Shown: positions 15,953-26,521 of the stretch, piece after piece
Layout of the letters: each line of letters starts with the position of its first letter
Position numbering within the stretch: position 1 is the stretch's first letter
Assembly (NCBI GenBank): GCA_030418115.1
Contig: JAUHQD010000001.1
Location: 496,001 to 560,000 of the forward strand
Length of the DNA: 64,000 bases
From: Alteromonadaceae bacterium BrNp21-10
GTDB taxonomy: Bacteria > Pseudomonadota > Gammaproteobacteria > Enterobacterales > Alteromonadaceae
Direction of reading: 5' to 3'
Program-made: the position numbers and the translations under genes
Notes under the pieces: generated by a model
The model's database searches: none
What the model was told of the DNA's origin: nothing
What the model saw: the letters and a program-made list of their open reading frames with translations, nothing else

Positions 15953-18931
15953 ATGAAAAGTTTTCAAATGAAGGCTTTAGTTGTTGCAATGGCGATGGCT
16001 TTACCGGTGTACGCACAGCAAAATGCTGAGCAGAAGCCACCAGCCCAAAGTGACACACCAGCAAACACAACCACAAATGACGCACAAGCGGCTGAAAATG
16101 CCAGTGAAGACGGCATTGAAGTTGTACAGGTTACAGGGGTTCGTCAAGCTGATTTGAAAGCCCGCGACCTTGAACGCGGTAAAGATGGCTTTAGTTCAAT
16201 TATTGCTACCGATGATATTGGTAACTTCGTTGACCAAAACGTTGCAGAGTCATTACGCCGTTTGCCGGGGGTGACATTACAGCGCTCAGAAGGTGAAGGT
16301 AAATTCGTTAGTGTGCGTGGCTTAGGCCCTGGTTTTGTATCGGTAAACATGAACGGCTCTGAGCTATCAGGTGTCGGCGATGATCGTAAAGTCGGTTTGG
16401 ATGCTATCCCCGCCGACATGTTAGGTTCTATTGAAGTATTAAAAACTTTAACACCAGATCAAGACTTAAACTCTATCGGTGGTACGGTAAACGTTAATGC
16501 TATTTCTGCTTATGACCGTGGAAAGTCTGGGCTAAAAATGAAGCTGCAAGGTTCTTATAGTGATTTACGCGAAGAATACTCGCCAAAATTCAGTCTCGAT
16601 GGCACGCAATTCTTCTTAGATGAAAAGCTCGGCATTGGCTTCGCTGTTTCAACTGAAAGTCGTGCTTCTCAGGTAGATGAAACACGCCATCACAGCACCA
16701 CTGAAATGCGTTATTTGCAGGCCGATATTGGCAAGGCGGATGATGCTGAAATTGCCGCAGGCCCTAAAATGCTAGCACCTGTGCAATTAGAAAATCGTCG
16801 TGAAATTGCCGATAGAGATCGTAAAGCCGTTTCATTAAATGTTGAGTTTAAGCCAGATGATCGTAGCTATTATTACGTCAGAGGCAGTATGACTCAGTAT
16901 GATGATTCCGATGTGGCATTACGTGAATTTTTTGATTTTCAAGATGCTGGTAGCGTAGGTAGTGGCGAAATCGCTTATGTGAATCCACAAACCAACGAAT
17001 TTATAGTGACCGATATTGATGTTTTTCATCAATATTTTATCCAAGAAGGTGAAACCGAAAGAAAATCATTCAGTGTCGGTGGCGAGAATCAAATCGGTGA
17101 AGACTGGACAGTGGATTATGAATACGCCAACTCCAAGACCATTGATTTAGGTAATGGTGACCGCAGAGTGCAATTTCGTGAACGTGACTTGATTGTTTAC
17201 GGTAAAGGCGAAAAAGATAACATTACCGGCCGAATCGTTACCCCCGAATACGCAGCGCAAATGGGCGGTTTTGATTACGATCCTGCAAACAGTATTTTCG
17301 GTACTTCGGGCAGTGGCAATGGTTCTGATTTAGCTAACTACGATTTTGATAACCTGTTTTTAGAAGACGGTTCTCGTACCGATGAAATTAAAAACGGTCA
17401 AATCAACCTTAAAAAAGCCTTTGATTTTGAACACCTAAGTTACATTAAAGTGGGTGCAGCTTATTCAGAGCGAGTGCATGTTCGCGATAAAAACCGTTCT
17501 AGCTTTGACCCATCGGCCAGTGATTGCGATGGTAACCAAGAATGTATCGATGTGGTTAATTCAAACCATGCCGATTACAACAGTGGACTGCCTGCTGGAA
17601 ACTTCTTTTCAATTCCTTTCGTAGATCGTGAACTAATTGAATATATCGCCAAAACCGGTCGGCAAACAGTGGCATCAGCAACCAAAGGTGAATTATCCAT
17701 TGATAGTACTAAAGAGGATTACACCTTAACGGAAGATACCTTTGCGGCTTTTATTCAGGCTGAGATCCCAATTAATGATGATTTGATTATGATCACCGGT
17801 GTTCGTTATGCGGAAACCGAATTTGCTTCTGATGGCTTTTTATCCTTAGAAAATGATGATTTTGAATTTAATGGCGCAGGCGCTGGTAGTTTGGATATTG
17901 CCGTTCCATTACCTGAAGCATCCATTGAATACAGTGAATTCTTCCCGAGCGTGCATTTCCGTTACGAGCCAAGCGACGATATTTTGGTGCGTGGTGCGAT
18001 TTGGACCAGTTTTACTCGCCCTTCGTTTAAGCAAGCCCGTGGTTTTGCTAAGTTTGATAATGATATTGAGCTTTGTCCTCCTGGTAGTGACAACTGTGAC
18101 GATGCACAAGGCGGTGCTGGCATACGCCAATTGCAGGATTACATTTTAGGCTCTAACAACAAGTTGGAAGTGGGTAACCCCAATTTATTGGCCATGACGT
18201 CGGTTAACTATGATGCCTCTATTGGTTGGTATCCTAGTGAAGACCTGTTTATGGAATTAGCGATTTTCTATAAAGATATCGATAATTTCATTGTTGATGT
18301 CAATGGCGTCACCATGTCGATTCAAGACTTGCCACTATCATTACCTGTTTCGCAGGTGACAGAGTTTGTTATTCCACAAGATTTAATACTTAACGACGTC
18401 AATATCACTTTAAATGGTGAGAAAGCCACGGTGTTAGGTATTGAGATGAGTTATAGCCAGTACTTTGAAAACGGTCTGTTTGTACAAAGTAATGCGACCT
18501 TATTAGATAGTACAGCACGCTTAGATCCAACCATTCGTGCTGATGAAGTGCCATTGCCTGATCAAGCCGATACAACCTTTAACCTGACTGTAGGTTGGGA
18601 AAACGAAGACTTTTCCGCGCGCATCATTGGTAACTACCGCTCAAAAATTCTTGAGGAAGTAGGGACGTGTCCTGTTGGTGTAGCTGCCTCGGAAGTGACA
18701 GCTTGTAAGACATGGTCTGACCGTTATCAAGATGCAGTTTCTACCGTTGATTTTAAAGCTAAATATAAAGTGAGTGGCAATCTGTCGGTGTATTTCGATG
18801 CGATTAATATAACTGACCATTATGACCTACGTTACTTTGAAGGCAATAACGACAGCAACGGTAACATTCTTTATCAAAAAGAAGTTTACGGACGCACATT
18901 CCAGTTGGGTATGAATTACAAGTTTTATTAA
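15953..18931 (+). CDS. TonB-dependent receptor, probably for pectin oligosaccharides
   Basis: Outer-membrane active transporter of 992 residues. A signal peptide (ALVVAMAMALPVYA) and a Gln/Ala/Thr-rich linker are followed by a TonB-box-like IEVVQVTG, a plug with VAESLRRLPGVTLQRSEGEGKFVS and VSVRGLGPGF, and a beta-barrel ending in the aromatic terminus GMNYKFY. The plug pattern is that of the Caulobacter/Xanthomonas-type TonB receptors often used for sugars. Substrate is inferred from the flanking pectate lyase and pectin methylesterase genes. The large lipoprotein gene starts 125 bases downstream in the same direction. Confidence 0.92.
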   Translation: MKSFQMKALVVAMAMALPVYAQQNAEQKPPAQSDTPANTTTNDAQAAENASEDGIEVVQVTGVRQADLKARDLERGKDGFSSIIATDDIGNFVDQNVAESLRRLPGVTLQRSEGEGKFVSVRGLGPGFVSVNMNGSELSGVGDDRKVGLDAIPADMLGSIEVLKTLTPDQDLNSIGGTVNVNAISAYDRGKSGLKMKLQGSYSDLREEYSPKFSLDGTQFFLDEKLGIGFAVSTESRASQVDETRHHSTTEMRYLQADIGKADDAEIAAGPKMLAPVQLENRREIADRDRKAVSLNVEFKPDDRSYYYVRGSMTQYDDSDVALREFFDFQDAGSVGSGEIAYVNPQTNEFIVTDIDVFHQYFIQEGETERKSFSVGGENQIGEDWTVDYEYANSKTIDLGNGDRRVQFRERDLIVYGKGEKDNITGRIVTPEYAAQMGGFDYDPANSIFGTSGSGNGSDLANYDFDNLFLEDGSRTDEIKNGQINLKKAFDFEHLSYIKVGAAYSERVHVRDKNRSSFDPSASDCDGNQECIDVVNSNHADYNSGLPAGNFFSIPFVDRELIEYIAKTGRQTVASATKGELSIDSTKEDYTLTEDTFAAFIQAEIPINDDLIMITGVRYAETEFASDGFLSLENDDFEFNGAGAGSLDIAVPLPEASIEYSEFFPSVHFRYEPSDDILVRGAIWTSFTRPSFKQARGFAKFDNDIELCPPGSDNCDDAQGGAGIRQLQDYILGSNNKLEVGNPNLLAMTSVNYDASIGWYPSEDLFMELAIFYKDIDNFIVDVNGVTMSIQDLPLSLPVSQVTEFVIPQDLILNDVNITLNGEKATVLGIEMSYSQYFENGLFVQSNATLLDSTARLDPTIRADEVPLPDQADTTFNLTVGWENEDFSARIIGNYRSKILEEVGTCPVGVAASEVTACKTWSDRYQDAVSTVDFKAKYKVSGNLSVYFDAINITDHYDLRYFEGNNDSNGNILYQKEVYGRTFQLGMNYKFY

Positions 18932-19056
18932 TTTAATTAGTAGCTTAGCCAGATTGAAAATGAGAAATAGAATTAAATAAGCACATCGACACGGGCGCCG
19001 CATCAATGAGGTGTTGTGCCCTAAACGATAAAAGTTTTCATCCTTAGGAGGGTGAC

Positions 19057-22000
19057 ATGCATTATAAAAATAAAATAGCGGCCAGTGTATTAGGTGCCCT
19101 TGTTTTAGCAGGCTGTGGTGCCGAAAGTACTACTAATGTTAAAGAAGCTCCAGCACCAGCATTGACGGGGCAATTTATCGATAGCCCAGTATCGGGTCTG
19201 AGCTATAGCTCAGAATCTTTTCCTGACGGAACCACTAGCGGCAATGGTGAATATCAGTATTTTCGTGGTGACTTGATCACCTTCTCTATTGGTAATTTCA
19301 CCTTCCCTGCTGTGCCTGCTTCGAGTATTTTAACGCCGCTGGATATGTTTAAAGCGGATACCCCGTTCAAACAATCCGTAGCTAATACATTGCGTTTATT
19401 GCAAGCGCTGGATGTGGATGGCGACCCTTCGAACGGTATTGAAATTAGTTCGGCCGCTGCAACTGCTGCCAGTCAAGTATTGGCTGAAGGTCAAACCATA
19501 GAAGATTACTTTGGTCGTCCAGCTGATGTGTTTGCTGCGGATGTAGAAACATGGCTGCCTAATGCCGGTGGTAGTGCCACATTAGCGCCTTTTGATGCAG
19601 CCATTGAACACTTTGTTAGTTATTTAGAAACCGAGTTCGGTACGTTGTTTTCTAACACTTTTGATGTGTCACAATTTACCGGAACGGTATATAACCCGTT
19701 TCTAGAGGGCAAATCTGCGCTGCTAGAAACCTTAAACTTCACTCCTACAGATGCTACTGAAACCAGCGGTACTTTTGTTCAAACGTTAGATGGCGTTGAA
19801 GTTTCGGGTACTTATGAATTTCAGTTTGGCCGTCGTGCGATTAAATTGACCACGGATACCGAGTCTAACTACATTATTGCCCGTTCTTATAATACGGTTA
19901 ATCAAGTTTATAGTTTGTGTTTAGCCGATGCTACCCAAGGCTTAGCTACAGCAGTAGCTAAGTGTGATGCCGATGAAGATGCCAAAGATGATTTATTGGT
20001 GTTTACTCAAGCGCAAGCGGATGTTGAATTAGAAGAGCTGATTGTTAAAGCCAATACCGTTAAAGCGGCATTGGACGAAGCTTTCGACACTGATACCGAT
20101 ACGTTCTTTACCTCAGGTTATAAGCGTTTAACGGATGATCCAAACAGTGGCGCATTATTTAAGAAAACCGGTGGTAGCCCTGCAATTGATGCAACCTTAG
20201 GCCAATTAACCTTATCCGGTGCTCGTTTTAGTATTGGTAACGCTGCCAGTAACCCAGATAAAGAAACCTCATCTAATGATACCTTTGGCACTGGTATTTA
20301 TAATATCAGCGAAGGTTTTACTATTAGTTTTGATGTTATATCCCATAACAGTGGCGGTTCGCTGTCATTGTATATAGACAACAACACTACTAGCCAAGGT
20401 AATTCGATTCATGGTGATGCTTCGAAATTCTATGGTTTCTCTATCAATGATGAAAACATTCCTCAAGGACAGCGCTTTGTTTATACCTATATTCCCGGTG
20501 AAGATGTTGTCACTGGGCCGGATTTAACCTCTCCCGATGCACGAGGGGTATTAAATACCACCATTAAGAATTCCTTTTTCCAATTACGTACCGATAGCAG
20601 CGCGACCATTGTTATTGATAATTTGAAAATTGAAACCGTCGCGGATGGTGTTGATGTAGTCGAGCCGGAAGAGCCAGAGGAACCGGAAGAGCCAGAAGTA
20701 CCTTCTATTCCTCGCGTGAACTTACCTTCCACCACCGATTATATTGGTGTGACTGAAGATATTTTCTCTACCGCTTATCAATCTTTAATTGATGCAACGG
20801 GTGCTGACGTACCTTTATACAATCGTACCGGTGGTTCAGTTGGCGTAGTTGCAGATGGTTTAGAAATTTCCAGTGGCCGCTTTACTATTGGTCATTCAAC
20901 TCCGGGAACGGATACTACTGCCGATGATACGAGTGCGACAGGTGTGTTTGATTTAAGTCGCCCTTATAACGTGGTGATGGATATTGTTTCAGTCAGCGAT
21001 CCTGATGGGAACAATACCTTCCAAATCTATGTGGATAACAGTACTAGCAGCAGCTCCAAGTCGATGCATGGTGGTGATTCTAAATTTTATAGTGAGTTGA
21101 TTAACACCTTAACCCCAGGTACGACTTTAACGGTATCGGGTTTAGTAGCAACCAAAAACTCCTTCATTCAATTACGTACTGAAAGTGGCGGTACGGTAGT
21201 CGTGAACAATTTGCGCATTGAATACGTTAACGAAAATATTCTTGCAGAAGAAACATTCGAAACTACCATTGAGTTATTGTTTACGCCTGAATATAAGTCG
21301 ATTCCGGGTAATGATGCTATTTCAATGTTCACCATTACTGGCGGTGGCAGCGGTTTAAGTATTACCGATGGTAAATTAACCTTAGATAGTGCACGTTTCA
21401 GCTGGGGTAACGCCACGCCGGATGTAGAAACATCCGGTGATGATACCGCCACGACTGGGATTTTTGATCTGAGCAAGCCCTATAAGGTGATCTTTGATGT
21501 GGTTGCGATTGATGATCAAGAAGGTAACAATAACTTCCTTATTTATGTGGATAACAATACTAGCAGCAGTTCTAAGTCTATCCATGGCGGCGACTCTAAG
21601 TTTTATGCCACACAAATCTTAGACTTAACCCCAGGTCAAACGGTTACGGTTGAAGGTTTATTAGCCACTGAAACGTCTTTCTTGCAATTGCGTACTGAAA
21701 GCGGTGGTGTGGTGACTATTGATAACCTGCGTATTGAGTATATTGAAACCAACCTAATACTGGCAGAGACGTTCGACACCACTGTCGAAGAATTATTCAC
21801 CGCTGAATACAGTGCCTTAGCTTCTGATGAAACTAAGCCAATGTATAACGTTACTGGCGGTGGTAGTGGTATTACCATCGTTGATGGACAAATTACCTTA
21901 GACAGTGCTCGTTTTAGTCTTGGTCATACGACCGCTGATATTGAAACATCCGGTGATGATACGGTAACAAGCGGTGAGTTAGATTTAAGTCGTCCTTACA

Positions 22001-25000
22001 CCATCATGATGGACATTATTAGCATCAGCGATGAAGAAGCCAATAACAACTTCCTTATCTATGTGGATAACAATACCAGCAGTAGCTCTAAGTCCATCCA
22101 TGGCGGCGATTCTAAATTCTATAGTGAGCAGATTTTATCCTTAACACCGGGTCAAACGTTAACTATTGAAGGCTTTGTGGCAACAGAAACCTCGTTCTTA
22201 CAGTTACGTACTGAAAGTGGCGGCATAGTTACCATTGATAACCTACGCATTGAATATATTGAAGAGGAACAGCTTCCTGCTGGTGTATTTGGTTGTAGCA
22301 CTCAGCCAGAGTTGTACTTCTGTGATGACTTTAATGACGGCAGCACTGACAACTGGGATATTTTAGCTAGCTCTGACAACGCTGATGGCGCTATTGGTTA
22401 CTTTGATATCTTAAATGATGAAGAGAAAAACAACGTATTACGCTATAACGCCGGTGGTTTAGGCGGCGAGTTGCTGTTAATCAAAGAATCGGCAATGGCT
22501 AACGTGCCAGATGGTGCTGACTACTTTGTGGAAGCGCGTATTCGCCCGCGTCAAAACAGCACTACTGCTAACAAGCAGCTTTATATGATGGCTCGTTATC
22601 AGTCTGAAGGTAATTGGTACGCTGGTGGTTTGAATGTGCAAAACTCATCTAGTAGTACTCAGGTTGAAGTGGCGGTAACTACCGACGGCTCAATCTCTCG
22701 TCCAGTTCAGAAAAAATCACCGATTTTACTTGGTGAAAAAGACGGTGTAGATGGGGTTTGGTATACGGTTCGTTTCGAAATGATTGGTGATGCGTTAACC
22801 GTGTACTTAAACGGTGAAAACATGGGGACCACTAACGATTCAACCTATACCACCAAAGGGCTAATTGGTTTATTTACCTACAACCGCTCCTTTGAAATTG
22901 ACGACGTTAAAGTCGGTGACCCGTCTGTTAAGCCGATTCAATTAACCTTGGATTATAAAGAGCCAAGCTGGGACAGCACCACGACAACTGATCCATTAGT
23001 GATTAACGTTGCCGCTTTGCAAAATGATGGCGCGACCGTTGATACTTTCGTGGTTAGTTCAAACAATCCTAATGTAGTTTCAGTTACCCAAGATGGCGGC
23101 ATGGTTACCTTAACTCCAACTGGAGAAGGTGAGGCGACAGTGACCTTCGTTTCAGGTTCTGATTCATCAATAGTGCGTACACTTAACGTGTCTATCGCTT
23201 CTGGTTTTGTTATGCCAAGTGCGGATTACGGTAGTTTGAGTGGTTTAGTTACGCCAATGGTAAGCAGCACCAGTCAATATACCGATACCAACTTAAGCAT
23301 TACCTTTGATAACGACATTACCTTAGGTAGTTTAGGTGAAGTACGTATCTACAAAATGTCTGACGATTCAATTGTTGATCAGTTAAAAGTGGGTACTAAT
23401 GTTGATGTAATGTTAGCACCAGATAAAACGCGCTCGGTTAACTACACACCAATCAATATTGCTGAAGATGGCAAAACCTTACTCATCGACCCACGTAATG
23501 ATGTTCTAGAGTATGGTGAAAGCTATTACGTGGTTATTGGCGAAGATGTAGTGGTGGGGGCCCAACTCAATGGTACAGATTTTGTTGGTTTGGGTGATAA
23601 CAGTGATTGGACCTTTACTACCAAGTTCACTGGCCCAGCAGGCACAGATATTCTTGTTGATGATGACGGTGCTGCGGACTTTAGAACCCTACAGGGTGCA
23701 TTAACCTACATTATGGCTAATGTGGATAAAGACACTGCCGCAACGGTATCTATTAAGGATGGTACTTACACTGAAATGTTATATTTGCGCAATCAAAATA
23801 ACATTACCATTCAAGGCGAAAGCCGCGAAAATACTATTGTTCAGTATGATAACTATGAAACCTTTAACGGTGGCTCTAGTGGTCGTCCGGTATTCTTAGT
23901 TGAAAGTGCTGACATGTTAGTACTGAATAACTTCACTCTTAAAAATTCACATATCCGTGATAATGCCTATTCAAATCAAGCAGAAGCGATTTACTTTAAT
24001 TCCAACAGTAATCAGGATCGTTTAGTCGCTAATAATATGAATTTCATTAGTGAACAAGATACCTTGTTGGTGAAAGGTTACTCTTGGTTTTATAACAGCT
24101 TAGTGGCCGGTAACGTTGACTTTATTTGGGGTTATCCTGCGGTAGCGCTGTTTGAGAACAGTGAAATCCGTACCCTTGGCGATTCTAAAGATGGTCCGAG
24201 CGATGTTGGAACGTCAGGCGGGTACATATTGCAATCACGTACACCGGTTGAAAGTGACCCAGGCTTTGTGTTCCTAAACAGTGAATTTACTAATGGCCCA
24301 GGCCCAATTGGTAACACGGTTTTGGATAATTCTACTTATATTGCGCGTAGTGCAGGTAAGTCAGATGCGTTTGATAATGTGACCTTAATCAATAATAAAT
24401 TTGATACCCATATCGCTACCGTGGGCTGGGCTGTTCAAGGTGTTAATGGTCAGCCAGCACCAAACCCTGTTGCCCCAACCGCAACTAGCGGCTGGAGAGA
24501 ATATGGCAGCATGGATATGGACGGTAATCCGTTAGATATTTCTGGCCGCGTTGGTGGTTATGCATTATCTGCGGATGAAGCGGCTAACTTGATGGATAGA
24601 GCCAGTATCTTCGGCGCTTTCGGCGATGCTGGTTGGGATCCACAACCATTAGGTACGCCTAGCTTGCCTGATGAGCCAGCGGAGGCCGAGTCCATAGTTA
24701 TTGATTTAGGCTTTGCCGGCTACAACTTTGATGTTACCGGTGGCGCTAATGGTACTGTGGTTACCGTCGATAATGGTTTGGATTTAATCGCCGCCCTTGA
24801 AGAGGCCAGTGATGCCCAATCTGCTGTTACCATTTATGTTGATGGCACTATTACCGACGCCAACAGTGGTAACACCGGTAATTCTATCGATATCAAAGAT
24901 ATGGATAATGTGTCTATTATCGGCGTTGCGGGCCGTGGTGAATTCGATGGTATTGGCATTTCAATCCGTCGTGCTAACAACATCATTATTCAAAACCTGA

Positions 25001-26235
25001 CCATTCACGAAGTGTTAACCGGTGGTAAAGATGGAATTTCCATTGAAGGTGATGATGATGGCTCTACTACTAGTAATATCTGGATTGACCACAACGAACT
25101 GTATTCATCATTAGAGGTGGATAAGGATTACTACGATGGTTTGTTAGATTCTAAGTCGGGTGCGGAAAATATTACTATTTCCTACAACTATCTTCATGAT
25201 AGCTGGAAAACTTCTTTGCATGGCCATAGCGATGACGACAGTAATGACAATAAAAACCGTCATATTACTTTTCACCACAATCGCTTTGAAGATTTAGAAT
25301 CTCGTGTGCCGTTGTTCAGATTTGGTTATGGCCACCTATATAACAATTATTTCAACAATATTCACTCGACGGCGATTAACTCGCGTATGGGGGCGGAGCT
25401 ATTGATTGAAAACAATGTGTTTGAAAATACACAGAACCCAATTGTGTCTTTTTATTCAGACGAAATTGGTTATTGGAATAGCCTAGGTAACCTATTTGGT
25501 GAAGGGGTAACTTGGACAACGCCTTCAGGAACCGATGCATCAGCAGGAGCGGATCAAACGCCAACAAGCAGTTACGTTGTACCTTATGATTACACGTTGG
25601 ATGATGCGGATGAGGTTAAATCTAAGGTTATCGCCAATGCAGGTGTAGGTAAATTGGATCAAAGTGAATTAGACATTCCAGAAGTGGAAGAATCTACTCC
25701 ACAAGAACCACCTGTTCAGTCTGATGTGAGCTTGCCTTATAGCGAGAATTTTTCTGCAGCCAATGCCGATGAGTTTTTAAGCAATAGCTATCGTGATTTA
25801 TCTGGCTCCGCTGGTGGCGGCACACCGATGTATCATCGTGTGACCGGTTCTGTAGAAGTCAGTAATGGTGAATTAACCATTACTGGCGCTCGCGTAAGTA
25901 TTGGTAATACGACTGGGGCCGTGAGCACTACAGGTGACGACGCCACTACAACGGGGGTATTTGATTTAAGCGGTAACTATCAAGTGTCGTTTAAAGTCAT
26001 TAGCGTGGCAGGTAACACTGATAAGGGCTTCCAAATTTATGTGGATAACAATACCTCCGGTAGTAGCAACTCTATCCATGGGGGCGCATCGAAGTTTTAC
26101 TCTAAAGCCTTAAGTGAATTAGTACCGGGCCAAACTTATGTAGTAGATGGTCTACCGGCAACGACGACTTCTTTCATTACTTTACGTTCTGAGAGTGATG
26201 CCACTATTACTTTAGATGATGTCACCATTCAATAA
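19057..26235 (+). CDS. Multidomain pectin methylesterase-pectate lyase lipoprotein
   Basis: A 2392-residue lipoprotein (lipobox LAGC near residue 20), likely outer-membrane anchored. By eye the order is: N-terminal region to ~340; four related ~165-residue modules at about 341-527, 566-724, 732-896 and 904-1068; a LamG/concanavalin-like domain ~1079-1290; two Ig-like domains to ~1520; a CE8 pectin methylesterase ~1529-1860 with QDTLL (Asp 1668) and GNVDFIWG (Asp 1688); a PL1 pectate lyase ~1880-2190 with IWIDHNELY and SRVPLFRFG, the catalytic-arginine region; and a fifth module at ~2228-2392. Methylesterase removes methyl groups, so the lyase can then cut. An acidic EPEEPEEPEEPE linker follows module 1. 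AGGAGG lies before the ATG. Confidence 0.93.
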   Translation: MHYKNKIAASVLGALVLAGCGAESTTNVKEAPAPALTGQFIDSPVSGLSYSSESFPDGTTSGNGEYQYFRGDLITFSIGNFTFPAVPASSILTPLDMFKADTPFKQSVANTLRLLQALDVDGDPSNGIEISSAAATAASQVLAEGQTIEDYFGRPADVFAADVETWLPNAGGSATLAPFDAAIEHFVSYLETEFGTLFSNTFDVSQFTGTVYNPFLEGKSALLETLNFTPTDATETSGTFVQTLDGVEVSGTYEFQFGRRAIKLTTDTESNYIIARSYNTVNQVYSLCLADATQGLATAVAKCDADEDAKDDLLVFTQAQADVELEELIVKANTVKAALDEAFDTDTDTFFTSGYKRLTDDPNSGALFKKTGGSPAIDATLGQLTLSGARFSIGNAASNPDKETSSNDTFGTGIYNISEGFTISFDVISHNSGGSLSLYIDNNTTSQGNSIHGDASKFYGFSINDENIPQGQRFVYTYIPGEDVVTGPDLTSPDARGVLNTTIKNSFFQLRTDSSATIVIDNLKIETVADGVDVVEPEEPEEPEEPEVPSIPRVNLPSTTDYIGVTEDIFSTAYQSLIDATGADVPLYNRTGGSVGVVADGLEISSGRFTIGHSTPGTDTTADDTSATGVFDLSRPYNVVMDIVSVSDPDGNNTFQIYVDNSTSSSSKSMHGGDSKFYSELINTLTPGTTLTVSGLVATKNSFIQLRTESGGTVVVNNLRIEYVNENILAEETFETTIELLFTPEYKSIPGNDAISMFTITGGGSGLSITDGKLTLDSARFSWGNATPDVETSGDDTATTGIFDLSKPYKVIFDVVAIDDQEGNNNFLIYVDNNTSSSSKSIHGGDSKFYATQILDLTPGQTVTVEGLLATETSFLQLRTESGGVVTIDNLRIEYIETNLILAETFDTTVEELFTAEYSALASDETKPMYNVTGGGSGITIVDGQITLDSARFSLGHTTADIETSGDDTVTSGELDLSRPYTIMMDIISISDEEANNNFLIYVDNNTSSSSKSIHGGDSKFYSEQILSLTPGQTLTIEGFVATETSFLQLRTESGGIVTIDNLRIEYIEEEQLPAGVFGCSTQPELYFCDDFNDGSTDNWDILASSDNADGAIGYFDILNDEEKNNVLRYNAGGLGGELLLIKESAMANVPDGADYFVEARIRPRQNSTTANKQLYMMARYQSEGNWYAGGLNVQNSSSSTQVEVAVTTDGSISRPVQKKSPILLGEKDGVDGVWYTVRFEMIGDALTVYLNGENMGTTNDSTYTTKGLIGLFTYNRSFEIDDVKVGDPSVKPIQLTLDYKEPSWDSTTTTDPLVINVAALQNDGATVDTFVVSSNNPNVVSVTQDGGMVTLTPTGEGEATVTFVSGSDSSIVRTLNVSIASGFVMPSADYGSLSGLVTPMVSSTSQYTDTNLSITFDNDITLGSLGEVRIYKMSDDSIVDQLKVGTNVDVMLAPDKTRSVNYTPINIAEDGKTLLIDPRNDVLEYGESYYVVIGEDVVVGAQLNGTDFVGLGDNSDWTFTTKFTGPAGTDILVDDDGAADFRTLQGALTYIMANVDKDTAATVSIKDGTYTEMLYLRNQNNITIQGESRENTIVQYDNYETFNGGSSGRPVFLVESADMLVLNNFTLKNSHIRDNAYSNQAEAIYFNSNSNQDRLVANNMNFISEQDTLLVKGYSWFYNSLVAGNVDFIWGYPAVALFENSEIRTLGDSKDGPSDVGTSGGYILQSRTPVESDPGFVFLNSEFTNGPGPIGNTVLDNSTYIARSAGKSDAFDNVTLINNKFDTHIATVGWAVQGVNGQPAPNPVAPTATSGWREYGSMDMDGNPLDISGRVGGYALSADEAANLMDRASIFGAFGDAGWDPQPLGTPSLPDEPAEAESIVIDLGFAGYNFDVTGGANGTVVTVDNGLDLIAALEEASDAQSAVTIYVDGTITDANSGNTGNSIDIKDMDNVSIIGVAGRGEFDGIGISIRRANNIIIQNLTIHEVLTGGKDGISIEGDDDGSTTSNIWIDHNELYSSLEVDKDYYDGLLDSKSGAENITISYNYLHDSWKTSLHGHSDDDSNDNKNRHITFHHNRFEDLESRVPLFRFGYGHLYNNYFNNIHSTAINSRMGAELLIENNVFENTQNPIVSFYSDEIGYWNSLGNLFGEGVTWTTPSGTDASAGADQTPTSSYVVPYDYTLDDADEVKSKVIANAGVGKLDQSELDIPEVEESTPQEPPVQSDVSLPYSENFSAANADEFLSNSYRDLSGSAGGGTPMYHRVTGSVEVSNGELTITGARVSIGNTTGAVSTTGDDATTTGVFDLSGNYQVSFKVISVAGNTDKGFQIYVDNNTSGSSNSIHGGASKFYSKALSELVPGQTYVVDGLPATTTSFITLRSESDATITLDDVTIQ
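20080..22260 (+). repeat. Four tandem copies of a ~500-base coding module
   Basis: DNA copies of one protein module within the large pectin gene, at about 20080-20640, 20752-21228, 21250-21745 and 21767-22260; a fifth copy lies at 25737-26235. Shared protein marks are RFSxGN/H, GDDTxTxGxFDLS, IYVDNNTSSSSKSIHGGDSKFY, LTPGQT, and SFLQLRTESGG followed by NLRIEY. Copies 3 and 4 are the closest. Module identity is not known to me; the position suggests carbohydrate binding. Confidence 0.85.
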
Positions 26236-26280
26236 AGTGTTATTTCGCCTCAGTCGTTAATACTCGACTGTTAAAATCTA

Positions 26281-26307
26281 AAAAGCCGCTGTTTAAGCGG
26301 CTTTTTT
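26281..26307 (+). terminator. Intrinsic terminator of the pectin gene
   Basis: AAAAGCCGCT pairs with AGCGGCTTTT across a 5-base loop (GTTTA), followed by more T. It lies 46 bases after the stop of the multidomain pectin gene and is a textbook rho-independent terminator. Confidence 0.9.
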
Positions 26308-26521
26308 ATGAACCTATAGATTGCTCTGGTTGTCTATGTGAGCTAAAGAATGTAGCAAAATTCAGCCTTAATCTTAACATTGACCTACATTGCTTAAGTT
26401 AAATTAACAAATAATATACAGATCTGATGATTCTAGCCTAGCTATTCGTTATAGTACGCTTAATAGGGACCTACCTTCCGTCAGTTCCATCAATGAACCC
26501 ATTACTGGATTTCAACTATTC

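Noticed and set aside
20487-20735. Minus-strand frame with Gly-Ser-Ser repeats
   Set aside because: It is a shadow of the acidic EPEEPEEPE linker of the pectin gene.
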